Positions 42,982 through 52,200 of a DNA stretch of 64,000 nucleotides are shown here, in pieces. The DNA comes from Thalassobacillus sp. CUG 92003 (lineage in GTDB: Bacteria > Bacillota > Bacilli > Bacillales > Halobacillaceae), in the NCBI RefSeq assembly GCF_013618635.1, contig NZ_JABLSJ010000001.1, positions 124,001-188,000 on the forward strand. The letters run 5' to 3'. Below the pieces are notes generated by a model, which saw only the letters and a program-made list of their open reading frames with translations, searched no databases and was not told the DNA's origin. The position numbers and the translations under genes were made by a program. Every line of letters begins with the position of its first letter. Within the stretch, counting starts at the first letter, position 1.

Positions 42982-42994
42982 TGGAGGAGATTAT

Positions 42995-44137
42995 TTGCTA
43001 CAAACGAAAATTTTTCTTTCTTCACCACACATGAGTGGAAGAGAGCAGAAATATATAGAGGAGGCCTTTGATTTAAATTGGATTGCTCCTCTTGGCAATA
43101 ACGTTGATCAGTTTGAGTATGAATTAGCGAACTATAATACAATAGCTGGAGCCTCTGTTTTAACATCCGGAACGGCAGCTATACATCTTGCCCTTAGATT
43201 AACAGAAGTAACAAGTGCAGATAAGGTTTTTTGTTCTTCGTTGACTTTTGTTGCAACAGCTAATCCAATTTTGTATCAAGGAGCAGAACCCGTTTTCATT
43301 GATTCAGAACCAGAAACATGGAATATGTCACCTTTTGCTTTACAAAGAGCCTTCAATGATGCTGAAGCAAACGGAGAATTGCCTAAGGCAGTCATTGTTG
43401 TTAATCTATATGGACAAAGTGCCAAAATGGATGAAATATTAGAAATATGTGATCAATATGGTGTTCCTGTTATAGAGGATGCAGCTGAGTCACTAGGTAG
43501 CGAATTTAAAGGTCAGAAGAGTGGAACATTTGGAACATTTGGAGTCTATTCATTTAATGGTAATAAGATTATTACTACATCAGGTGGCGGTGCATTAGTT
43601 TCCAATGATTTAGAGGCTTTGGGGAAATCACGGTTCCTAGCTACACAAGCTCGAGATAAGGCTCTTCACTATCAACATTCCACAGTCGGATATAATTACC
43701 GTATGAGTAATATTGTAGCTGGAATTGGTCGAGCTCAGTTGGAAGTGTTAGATGAAAGGGTTAAACAACGTCGCGAGGTATTTAAGCGTTATTATGATGC
43801 ATTTAAAGAGCAGATCGGATTCGCCTTTATGCCAGAAATGGAAGGAACTAAGTCTAATAGATGGTTGACGGCTTTAACTGTAGACCCTGAAAAAGTTGGC
43901 GTTTCACACCTTGATATTATTGAGGCTCTAGCTGAAGAGTATATAGATGCTCGACCGATATGGAAGCCTCTTCATTTACAACCTCTGTTTACAAATAATA
44001 CATATTATCCTATAGAAAAAGGGTATAGTTTTTCTGATGAACTATATAAATATGGTTTATGTTTACCTTCAGGGTCAAATATGACAAATGAGCAACAAGA
44101 TAAAGTGATAAAAACGATAAAAAAATGCATAAATTAA
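42995..44137 (+). CDS. DegT/DnrJ/EryC1/StrS sugar aminotransferase (PglE/EpsN-like)
   Basis: 380 residues. The start is TTG 42995, six bases after GGAGGAG; longer in-frame starts lie inside the ATP-grasp gene. The PLP-binding Lys is in FNGNKIITTSGGG (about 185), with TSGTAAIHLALR and IEDAAESLGS before it. Sequence style is that of UDP-4-keto-6-deoxy-GlcNAc 4-aminotransferases, which fits the EpsC/PglF-type dehydratase in the locus. Codon use is less AT-rich than in the preceding genes. Confidence 0.9.
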   Translation: MLQTKIFLSSPHMSGREQKYIEEAFDLNWIAPLGNNVDQFEYELANYNTIAGASVLTSGTAAIHLALRLTEVTSADKVFCSSLTFVATANPILYQGAEPVFIDSEPETWNMSPFALQRAFNDAEANGELPKAVIVVNLYGQSAKMDEILEICDQYGVPVIEDAAESLGSEFKGQKSGTFGTFGVYSFNGNKIITTSGGGALVSNDLEALGKSRFLATQARDKALHYQHSTVGYNYRMSNIVAGIGRAQLEVLDERVKQRREVFKRYYDAFKEQIGFAFMPEMEGTKSNRWLTALTVDPEKVGVSHLDIIEALAEEYIDARPIWKPLHLQPLFTNNTYYPIEKGYSFSDELYKYGLCLPSGSNMTNEQQDKVIKTIKKCIN

Positions 44138-44147
44138 ATGAACCCTC

Positions 44148-44771
44148 TTAGTAAAAAATTAGCCTTAACCAGTATACCGATAGTTTTAAGTATTCATTAA
44201 AGGTAGTCTTAATTTCTCTTTTGTTATCTCTAAATTCAGAAATTGTAGTGGAGTAAATTAACTTATATTTATTGGGGTCAAAAATAGTATCAAAAGTTAA
44301 CTTTGTTCTGCGTGTATGGTAATTACTGGTGACGATAATAGCTGAATCAAGGTTATTACTTTTCATTAATTCTTTTGAAAATAGGGCATTTTCGAATGTA
44401 CTCGTGGCTTCAGTCTCTTCTATAATAACAGCATGTGGAATTCCTAGTGATTCAGCGTTTTTAACATTTACAGAAGGTGCGGTTGAATTCGATAATATTA
44501 CTTTATCAGCATACCCTTCATGATAAAGCTCGGCAGCATGTTCAAGTCGTTCTTCATTCCCGCTCAACACAATAATGGCATCTGATTTCTCGAGCTCATC
44601 GTCTTCAATGACCAAGAAGTCCGGCCCTAGTATGGCAAAAGTTATAAAGACAGATGTGAAGAGAAAGAGAAAGCTTAGCAACGTAATTAAAATGGTTTTT
44701 TTAATGGTCGTTTTTGAAATAGGCATAATATTAGAATAGTATATCAGGCAGGTTTTGCCAAATGATTTCAT
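44148..44771 (-). CDS. YdcF/SanA-like membrane protein (DUF218)
   Basis: 207 residues from the ATG at 44771, or 192 from the ATG at 44726. The second fits better, since it places a basic stretch (SKTTIKK) right before the single transmembrane helix. The outer domain has the DUF218 pattern: DAIIVLSGNEERLEHAAELY, ADKVILSNS, ETEATSTFENA and IIVTSNYHTRR. DUF218 proteins act in envelope polymer metabolism and often close polysaccharide loci. It converges with the aminotransferase gene. The upstream ATG overlaps the stop of the dead oxidoreductase gene, probably by chance of a junction. Confidence 0.8.
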   Translation of the reverse strand: MKSFGKTCLIYYSNIMPISKTTIKKTILITLLSFLFLFTSVFITFAILGPDFLVIEDDELEKSDAIIVLSGNEERLEHAAELYHEGYADKVILSNSTAPSVNVKNAESLGIPHAVIIEETEATSTFENALFSKELMKSNNLDSAIIVTSNYHTRRTKLTFDTIFDPNKYKLIYSTTISEFRDNKREIKTTFNEYLKLSVYWLRLIFY

Positions 44772-45642
44772 CTTCTGGCATTAGCTTGTTCAATAAACTG
44801 CATGACAGCGAGAGTTTCTTCTTCCGGAATCGGACTCTCTTTCCTTTTGATAAACACAACCACATCCTCCAACAATGAGGCGTGGTATGGCTTGTCGTCC
44901 TGATAGATTAGGAAGATGGATAGTCTTGTTTGGATAATACAGGTTGGCTTCAAACTGGCTGTGCCAGTGATGGTCGCCACGGATGATACCGAAGCGGTCG
45001 TCTTGCCATTCGGTGGTGATGACATCATAGGAGGGGTCGCATTGGAAAGTGATATTCTCGTAATTGGGACCGAGTATGGTGATTAGCATTACAATCATGT
45101 GGATCCCGTACCAGTGGTAATAGGGCATGGCGGCTATAAAGGGCAGCGGACCGGAGAGATAAACGCCGGTTGGCTGTCCTTTTGTGTCTTCAGGGTGCTG
45201 ACCAGGAATCGGCATAGCGCAAGGATGAGGAACTCATAATCGGTGTGTTGTGGGTCTCGCTTATCTGGAACATCTGCCTCTTGCTTCGTCCGTGGTCATA
45301 GTCATGGGCTTATCGACGAAAAGTGGTTTTCCATACGAGATGACGCATTTCCATTAACTCGAGGTGCTTGTTGCCATCGACTGAGGTAATGAGGATGGCG
45401 TCTGCTTGCTTGGCTGTTTCGGTTGGCGAGTCGGTGATGGCGACGTGGTAGGTGTCCCGTAACAGAGTGGTATAGCCTACGACGCGCTCAGCGCTTAAGG
45501 GCATATTTGGGGATGGATACGGGCAACCGATTACCACCTTGCCGCCCGGGTCGTGATAGGGGGCAGAGGGGTCATTTAATAGGTTTGTGAATATCTCGAC
45601 GTGAGAAGTGTCGAGGCCGATCAATCCAAGCTTGAGACTCAT
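44768..45642 (-). pseudogene. Broken Gfo/Idh/MocA-family oxidoreductase
   Basis: The start is clear: ATG 45642 behind AAGGAGAG, then LKLGLIGLDTSHVEIFTNLL, the NAD-fold start of Gfo/Idh/MocA proteins. Near 45345 the frame shifts; the next frame continues YGKPLFVDKPMTMTTDEA and soon ends. Further pieces read VYLSGPLPFIAAMPYYHWYG and WQDDRFGIIRGDHHWHSQF, then after another shift DDKPYHASLLEDVVVFIKRK and a natural C-terminus EETLAVMQFIEQANARR. At least three frameshifts make it a pseudogene. Confidence 0.85.
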
Positions 45643-45655
45643 TTGTAATCTCTCC

Positions 45656-46234
45656 TTATTGTACGTGTTGATAGACTTGGCGCGGACGTTCGCGTGATTG
45701 GACTTTTTCCATGCAGGCGATTTCGACAATGTGGGCGTCCAGCCATTTTAATAGAATCCGATGGGCGCTGCGGGTAGTGACACCGAGTGATGAGGCAAGA
45801 TCTTGCGCGGATCTTGCGCGGTAAAGGTTTGGTTTTTTTTCCGCTGCAAGATGTCGATGATTTTTTCCAAGTACGCTGGAGAAATTCCGGTGTCGCTGGC
45901 TTTCTCCAGTAAGGTTTGAATCGATGATGGTCAGCGGATAGGTCAGCGGTGCTTCTTTTTCCACCGGGCCGATGACGCTGCGGTCTTCTTTGACGATGAA
46001 GCACTGTGCTCCGCCGAAATCGAGCGACTGGTTCAGGGCGATGCGGGCATGAGTACCGGCTTCATTCGCCGAAAAACCAAAGCCGATGCCTGCTGAAATT
46101 TGGAGCTGCAGGGCTTGATCCATATCTTCAATATTACCGCTTAAATTAAATAGCCTTCCAAGTGCTACACGTAATTCAGGCTCATTTAATGTGCGCTCAG
46201 GTACAGCGCTGAATGTGTATTTAAATGACAGCAT
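45656..46234 (-). pseudogene. Remnant of a transcriptional regulator with C-terminal HTH
   Basis: The open frame of 192 codons is a hybrid. The first part reads sensibly (VALGRLFNLSGNIEDMD, then SAGIGFGFSANEAGTHARIA). Near 45915 the text becomes nonsense while a second frame carries GISPAYLEKIIDILQRKKNQ. After an 11-base tandem duplication (GCGCAAGATC twice, near 45800-45820) the original frame regains a winged-helix end (SAQDLASSLGVTTRSAHRIL). The N-terminus is also missing. It lies just before the dead oxidoreductase gene and probably controlled it. Confidence 0.7.
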
Positions 46235-46309
46235 GTTAGTACAGGATTTAACTGTTTGTTCATGCTATAATGAAGCGCGTGCGCATAAGAATGAAGGGGA
46301 GGGGTGTCA

Positions 46310-46756
46310 TTGAAAACTACAGCTATCACATGTTTGATGTTTATCACGGTCATGCTCAGCGGTTGCTCGCTGCTTGAAGGCGTCAATAACACACTAAATT
46401 ACGCCGATGAAGCCACAGATTATGCCAATGAAGTCAGCACCTTTGTTAACGAAGTCCCTTCGCTCGCAGAACAAGCGACCACGGATGAGCAGACCAGAAA
46501 GGAATTGGAAACACGCCTTGAGGACATGAAACAGCATATAAACGAATTTAATGAACTGGAAGAACCGTCTGTTGGGGCTGATCTCCATCAGCAAGTAGTG
46601 GATCAAAACAAGCAAGCGCTTGAAGGCATAGATGCGTATTTAAACAATATGGAAAACGGAAAACTGGATTCCAAGGTGATTGAAAACACTGAGGTGTTCA
46701 AAGCCTTAAGCGATATTACGGATACAATCGATCAAATTAAACAATTAGGCAGTTAA
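46310..46756 (+). CDS. DUF6376-like lipoprotein
   Basis: 148 residues. The TTG at 46310 follows GGGGAGGGG; the GTG at 46304 is inside that site. Lipoprotein signal peptide with lipobox LSGC at about residue 19. The mature part is helical and acidic with heptad-like repeats (YADEATDYANEVSTFVNEV, RKELETRLEDMKQHINEF). This matches the DUF6376 group of Bacillaceae lipoproteins, function unknown. It is monocistronic. Confidence 0.75.
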   Translation: MKTTAITCLMFITVMLSGCSLLEGVNNTLNYADEATDYANEVSTFVNEVPSLAEQATTDEQTRKELETRLEDMKQHINEFNELEEPSVGADLHQQVVDQNKQALEGIDAYLNNMENGKLDSKVIENTEVFKALSDITDTIDQIKQLGS

Positions 46757-47094
46757 GCTCGTAAGACACGCTTTTATAGGGTGTCGTTGGAATTTGGAGT
46801 GGTAAAACTGTGTAATAACGGGGGCTATGCGTCCACTTTGAACCTTGCTTAATTGCCTGGTTCTTTTTATTGCATTTATTGAGAATTTAATAACCCGGGC
46901 TTTTCACCAAAAGGTTACTGAATTAGGGTTCTAAATCATTCCTCAATATAAGCAAAATCTCCCATGTTTAATTAAAATAAAAGAACGAAAAATAAATAAT
47001 TTTTTGAATTTTTATTTCAATTTGCTTTCACCCTATGTTATAGTCATTACATAAAATTTCAGTAATTCCAAGTTTTTCATTAGGGAGGGATGGT
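46757..47094 (+). promoter_or_regulatory. Control region of the peptidoglycan-sugar operon
   Basis: AT-rich 338 bases without a gene. A possible promoter near its end has TTCAAT, 17 bases, TATAGT (about 47012-47040). The sequence AAATTTCAGTAATTCC about 30 bases before the GTG start is partly dyadic and might be an operator. No regulator gene is adjacent. Confidence 0.35.
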
Positions 47095-48972
47095 GTGGAT
47101 TTAAAGTTTATTGGTCACATTTCCGAGGTTGAAGAAGGCATGACACTGATTTCAGATGACTTGAACATTCAAAGAAGTAACCAGGGATACCCCATTCATG
47201 TATACCAACGATAAGGTCCTATTTTTATTAAACATACACGTGACTATGGAGAGATCTACTTCGAACATAAGATCCACTTTTTTAGAGCGTTAACGCTCTG
47301 GTTGCAATATGTACGGAATGGTGAACCATTCGAATACGTGGAACAGCCACAATTTGAAACAACAGGCGCCATAATAGACGTTTCACGAAATGGCGTTCTT
47401 CAACAAGAGGGCATGCATGAGTTGTTAAGGAAAATGGCTGTCATGGGTTTGAACGTCTTAATGATTTACATGGAAGATACATATGAGGTCGATGATTATC
47501 CGTATTTTGGATATATGAGAGGAAGCTATTCGGAACAAGAGCTTAAGTTGAATGATGATTATGCTCATAAACTCGGGATTGAAATGATCCCTTGTATTCA
47601 AACACTTGGTCATTTGTCGGAAGCGCTCAAATGGAACTACGCCGAGGACATACGCGATACGAATGACATCGTTTTGGTAGGAGAAGAGAAAACGTATACG
47701 TTTCTTGAAGCAATGATAAGAAGTGCATCAAAGCCTTTCCGAACAAACAGGATTCACTTAGGTATGGACGAAGCTTTTCAATTGGGCTTAGGGAATTATT
47801 TAAAGAAATACGGATATCAGGAACGTTTTAATATCATGAACGAGCATTTAAGACGAGTAGTTGATATTTCAGAACAGGAAGGATTATCTCCGATGATATG
47901 GAGTGATATGTATTTCCGCTTAGGTTCTAAAGAAGGAAGCTACTATGATCCGGACTCAATTGTTCCAGAAAGTGTTAAACAGTCCATCCCCAATACGCAG
48001 CTTGTTTATTGGGATTATTATCACACTGATGAGGCGTTTTATCGCACCTTTATTAGGAAGCATCAAGCGTTAGTGAAGAATCCTATTTTTGCTGGGGGCG
48101 CCTGGACGTGGAATGGCATATCACCTAACTATGGGAAAGCAAGAGCCACAACGGAAGCAGCGCTTAAGAGCTGCAAAACAGAAGGGATAAAAGAAGTATT
48201 TATAACCATGTGGGGGGATAACGGGACAGAAACCCCGATGTTAACAGCCCTTCCGATGCTGCAATTATTTGCTGAACATGCCTATCAACAGGGAGAGATA
48301 GTAGAAAAACGGTTAGAAGAACGATTTGAGTTCAGTACTGGAGTTAGTTGGAGAGACGCCATGCTTCTGAATAAATTAGATGAAACGCCGGGAGTGTCAA
48401 AGAACAACCTACACGAGTCGAACCCATCTAAGTTCTTATTATGGCAAGACGTTCTCATCGGTTTATATGATAAGAACATTGAAGGGCTCTCACTAAATAA
48501 TCATTACACTGCTCTAGCAGCAGCCCTTCATACCGCCAAGGAAAACAACCCAAATTGGCTAGCCCTCTTTGATTTTTATAAAGAGCTTGCTGCATTACTA
48601 GGGGAGAAAGCCGAAATAGGGATAGAAATTAAACGCTATTACGATGAGAATAATAGAAGCTCGATGAGAGCTCCGTTAGAGAAGCTAGAATGCTTGCAAC
48701 AAAAGACAGATTCATTAAGAAAGAAACATCGAGCCTTATGGTTTTCCCTTTACAAGCCGTTTGGCTGGGAAAGTTTAGAAGTTCGATATGGAGGTCTATC
48801 TGCTCGTTTAGAAACAGCAGCCTACCGCATCACTCAATGGGTCACGGGAGAGTTGGAGAGAATCGAAGAATTAGAGGAAGATAGACTTGAATTCGAAGGT
48901 CCTTATGTTATGCCAGAGGGCTCAATTGGACGCAATCTTTATCACAGAATTATAACAGCAGGGTATTCTTAG
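47095..48972 (+). pseudogene. GH20 beta-N-acetylhexosaminidase interrupted by an in-frame TAA
   Basis: A GTG at 47095 behind AGGGAGGG starts a frame that runs 39 codons (KFIGHISEVEEGM...YPIHVYQR), meets TAA at 47212-47214, and then continues in the same frame to 48972 with plausible protein (GPIFIKHTRDYGEIYFEHK, then TTGAIIDVSRNGVL). The large open part holds the GH20 barrel with the catalytic Asp-Glu pair in IHLGMDEAFQLG, and MGLNVLMIYMEDTYEVDDYP and IPCIQTLGHLSEALKWNY. No internal start has a good ribosome binding site. It would cut GlcNAc from the non-reducing end of wall fragments; no signal peptide, so it acts inside. It is first in the operon. If the TAA is real the enzyme is lost or translated from an internal start. 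Confidence 0.8.
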
Positions 48973-49098
48973 TGAAAGCATCAATGATTCTCATAATAAA
49001 TCAATTAACTGCAAGGTGGTGGTCCATGCCCAGAACAATAATGGGGATAAATGCGATCGGACGTTCTTTAATATTTAATTATGAAAGGGGTTTCAATT

Positions 49099-50382
49099 AT
49101 GATGAAGAAAAAAATAGTTTTCGGATTTGTGCTATGCATGCTAATCGCCTTACTGGCAGCTTGCAATAGTGAAGAGTCCTCGAGTGATGGAGAAGGGGAT
49201 CAAGTAACGCTAGACTTTTGGACGATGCAATTGCAGCCGACTTTTACGGACTATATAGAAGATTTGGTCAGCACGTATGAAGAGGAAAACCCGAATGTGA
49301 AGATCAATTGGGTGGACGTGCCTGCTTCCGATTTGGAGCAAAAATTGCTCTCAGATATCAGTGCGGGGAATGAACCAGATGTCGTCAATCTGAATCCTGC
49401 TTTTGGATCAAATCTTGCCGATATGGATGCGCTCGTTAACTTGGATGAAGAATTAAGCGATGAAGAGAAAAGTGTTTATCTAGAAGGCGCCTGGAAAGCT
49501 AATCAGCTTGATGGTGAAACTTTTGCGCTTCCCTGGTACTTAGGAACAGAAATCGCCTTCGCTAACACTGAAATTTTTAAAGAAGCGGGTGTAGACCCTG
49601 AGAATGCACCTACTACTTATGAAGAAGCAGCAGAATTGGCTAAAACGGTTAAAGATGAAACCGGGAAATATGGCTATTTTCCTTCTTTTGAAGGCACTTT
49701 ATCAATGCAGTATTTAGTGAAAATGGGTGTTGATTTATTAAATGAAGATCGTACTGAAGCAGCCTTTAACACTGAAAAAGGTGTCGAGGCCGTCCAATTT
49801 TTTGCGGACCTTTATAAAAATGGGTTAATACCTCCCGAATCGTTAGGAGAGCAAAGAGAAATTACGAGTAAATTTCAATCTGGTGAGCTTGCCTTTGGTG
49901 AAAATGTATTTATGACAGAGGTGAAGGAAAATGCCCCAGAAATTTACGATGTGGCGAAACCTTATGAAGCCTTAACAGGAAGTTCAGGAAAGAAGAATTT
50001 GAACGTCCAAAACCTTGTCGTTCCTTCTGGTTCTGAGCATAAAGAAGAATCGATTAAATTCGCTCAATATGTTACGAATTCTGAAAACCAATTAGCCTTT
50101 ACAAAACTTACAGCGATCCTTCCTTCCACTAAGGAAACGCTTGAAGACCCTTACTTTACTGAGCTGCCAGAAGATCCAGAAGTAGCGGATCACGAAAGGA
50201 TTATTACGGCTAAGCAGCTTCCAAAGGCTGAATTGCTTGTTCCGCCGATGAACAATTTTAACGAATTACAAACTGCTATTCATGATGCTTTTTCCAAGGC
50301 CATGCTAGAAGAGGCTACGCCGCAAGAAGCATTGAATGAGGCGGAAAAGAAATGGAACGAAATTCTCGCCTCAGAAGAGTAA
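49099..50382 (+). CDS. ABC transporter sugar-binding lipoprotein
   Basis: 427 residues. ATG 49099, eight bases after AGGGG, preferred over ATG 49081. Lipobox LLAAC at residue 20 or so anchors it outside. Extracellular solute-binding family 1 layout: VTLDFWTMQLQPTF, AGNEPDVVNLNPAFGSNLA, ALPWYLGTEIAFANTEIF, FQSGELAFGENVFM. With two MalF/MalG-type permeases next to it and peptidoglycan-sugar enzymes downstream, the ligand is probably GlcNAc, MurNAc or the GlcNAc-MurNAc disaccharide; this is inference. The ATPase is not encoded here and is likely a shared MsmX-type protein. Confidence 0.9.
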   Translation: MMKKKIVFGFVLCMLIALLAACNSEESSSDGEGDQVTLDFWTMQLQPTFTDYIEDLVSTYEEENPNVKINWVDVPASDLEQKLLSDISAGNEPDVVNLNPAFGSNLADMDALVNLDEELSDEEKSVYLEGAWKANQLDGETFALPWYLGTEIAFANTEIFKEAGVDPENAPTTYEEAAELAKTVKDETGKYGYFPSFEGTLSMQYLVKMGVDLLNEDRTEAAFNTEKGVEAVQFFADLYKNGLIPPESLGEQREITSKFQSGELAFGENVFMTEVKENAPEIYDVAKPYEALTGSSGKKNLNVQNLVVPSGSEHKEESIKFAQYVTNSENQLAFTKLTAILPSTKETLEDPYFTELPEDPEVADHERIITAKQLPKAELLVPPMNNFNELQTAIHDAFSKAMLEEATPQEALNEAEKKWNEILASEE

Positions 50383-50449
50383 ATCATGTAGATCATGTGT
50401 TTTTCTATTGATGCATCTATTGATCGCAAGCCTTAAGGGGGGGGAAATC

Positions 50450-51319
50450 ATGCGCCCAATCAAAATGACACCATTCTTATTTTTGCTTCCTGGCTGTTTA
50501 ATTCTAGGCACGTTTGTATTTTTCCCTATGCTCCATGCCTTATGGTTAAGCTTCACCGACTATAATATGATCCAAAACGCAAGCTTTGTGGGTCTGGCTA
50601 ACTATAGTGAATTATTCAAAGACGATTTGTTCTGGAAAGTGTTGCTTAACACCATCATTTATGTAGTTGGAGTGGTTCCTGCTTTAGTAATCGTCCCCAT
50701 ATTTGTGGCTGTATTAATTAATCAGGAAATAAAAGGAGCCGTTTTCTTCCGCTCTGCGTTCTTTCTACCGGTTGTGACTTCTCTCGTTGTTGCAGGGCTG
50801 GCATGGGATTTAATTTACAAAGAGCACGGCGTACTGAATTACTTCTTAGAAACGACAGGAATGATCGATGACCCTATCCAATGGCTGACATCGCCATCCA
50901 CCGCATTATATGCGGTGATGGTGGTGACAGTCTGGAAGGGGATCGGTTATTACATGGTTATTTATCTGGCCGGGTTGCAATCCATACCAGAGAGTTTGTA
51001 TGAAGCCGCTAAAATTGACGGTGCTAATTGGTGGCAACAGGTGACTAGAATCACGATCCCTATGCTCATGCCGTTTATAGCACTTGTGTCCATTATGTCA
51101 GTCATTGCCGCTATGAAAGTGTTTGAAGAAATCTATATTATGACAGGCGGCGGCCCATTACATAGTTCAGAAACTCTTGTATTTTACATTTACACGGAAG
51201 CTTTTTCTAATCTGGATATGGGATATGCCAGTGCAGCGGGTGTTGTCCTTTTCATCTTCACCCTCATACTTACAGCCATTAACTTAAAATTCACAGGAAA
51301 AAGCGGCAATATTACATGA
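50450..51319 (+). CDS. Sugar ABC transporter permease, MalF/UgpA type
   Basis: 289 residues with six hydrophobic helices. The ATG at 50450 follows a long GGGGGGGGA tract; the longer frame upstream overlaps the binding-protein gene. The EAA loop is EAAKIDGANWWQQVTRITIP near residue 190. It pairs with the permease encoded 10 bases downstream. Confidence 0.92.
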   Translation: MRPIKMTPFLFLLPGCLILGTFVFFPMLHALWLSFTDYNMIQNASFVGLANYSELFKDDLFWKVLLNTIIYVVGVVPALVIVPIFVAVLINQEIKGAVFFRSAFFLPVVTSLVVAGLAWDLIYKEHGVLNYFLETTGMIDDPIQWLTSPSTALYAVMVVTVWKGIGYYMVIYLAGLQSIPESLYEAAKIDGANWWQQVTRITIPMLMPFIALVSIMSVIAAMKVFEEIYIMTGGGPLHSSETLVFYIYTEAFSNLDMGYASAAGVVLFIFTLILTAINLKFTGKSGNIT

Positions 51320-51329
51320 GGGGAAGGGA

Positions 51330-52187
51330 GTGCTCAGGAGTATGAAACAAAACAAAGTGAAATTTGCGCCTGTGTTGAAGAAAATTGTGGTCTATGCCCT
51401 GCTCATCATGGTGGCCATCATTATGGTAGGACCTTTTATCTGGCTCCTTTCCACCTCCTTAAAATCGGGAGGAGAGAATGTTTTTTCTTACCCTCCTCAA
51501 CTAATACCTGAGCAGGTCAGTTTCGGAAACTATGTCGAAGTGATGAAAACATTTCCGTTTGCGCGATACTTATTAAATAGTGTGATCGTAACAGTCTTCA
51601 CAGTGATTTTGACGGTCATTTTTTGCACGATGGCTGCCTATCCATTGGCCCGAATGAATTTCAGGTTTAAGAAGACGATTTTCTTTTTAATTCTCTGTAC
51701 GATGATGATTCCTTTCCAGCTGTTAATGATCCCTGTTTACTTGATCTCTATGAAACTAGGTCTGCAAAACACGTATGCTGGCATGATTCTCCCCAATATT
51801 ACGACGGCTTTCGGGGTTTTCTTAATGAGGCAAGCCATAACCGTAGTTCCTTTTGAAATGGATGAATCCGCCCGAATGGATGGAGCAAACAGCATGCAAA
51901 TTTTATTTCGCATATTAATGCCGTTGGTGAAGTCTTCTATCGCAACGTTAGCTATCTTCACGTTTATTACAGCATGGGGCGATTTTTTATGGCCGTTAAT
52001 AATTATCAGTGATCAGGATATGTTTACTCTTCCATTAGGTCTTAATATGCTTTCAGGTACATTCACATCTGATTGGAGGCTGATTTCTGCCGGAGCCGTT
52101 ATCTCGATGGCCCCTGTCGTCATTTTATTTCTGTTTGTCCAGAAATACTTTATAGGTGGAATTATGAAAGGAGCTGTGAAAAGTTAA
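51330..52187 (+). CDS. Sugar ABC transporter permease, MalG/UgpE type
   Basis: 285 residues, six helices. GTG 51330 after GAGGGGAAGGGA, or ATG 51342 as an alternative. The EAA-type loop is DESARMDGANSMQILFRILM, and ITAWGDFLWPLI is typical of the MalG side. The C-terminus ends FIGGIMKGAVKS. It completes the membrane channel with the preceding permease. Confidence 0.92.
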   Translation: MLRSMKQNKVKFAPVLKKIVVYALLIMVAIIMVGPFIWLLSTSLKSGGENVFSYPPQLIPEQVSFGNYVEVMKTFPFARYLLNSVIVTVFTVILTVIFCTMAAYPLARMNFRFKKTIFFLILCTMMIPFQLLMIPVYLISMKLGLQNTYAGMILPNITTAFGVFLMRQAITVVPFEMDESARMDGANSMQILFRILMPLVKSSIATLAIFTFITAWGDFLWPLIIISDQDMFTLPLGLNMLSGTFTSDWRLISAGAVISMAPVVILFLFVQKYFIGGIMKGAVKS

Positions 52188-52200
52188 GCATCTGAAAAAA

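Noticed and set aside
47302-48972. Complete GH20 gene starting with an internal codon near 47302
   Set aside because: The codon there (TTG) has no ribosome binding site and protein-like sequence continues upstream in the same frame to a good start at 47095, past one TAA.
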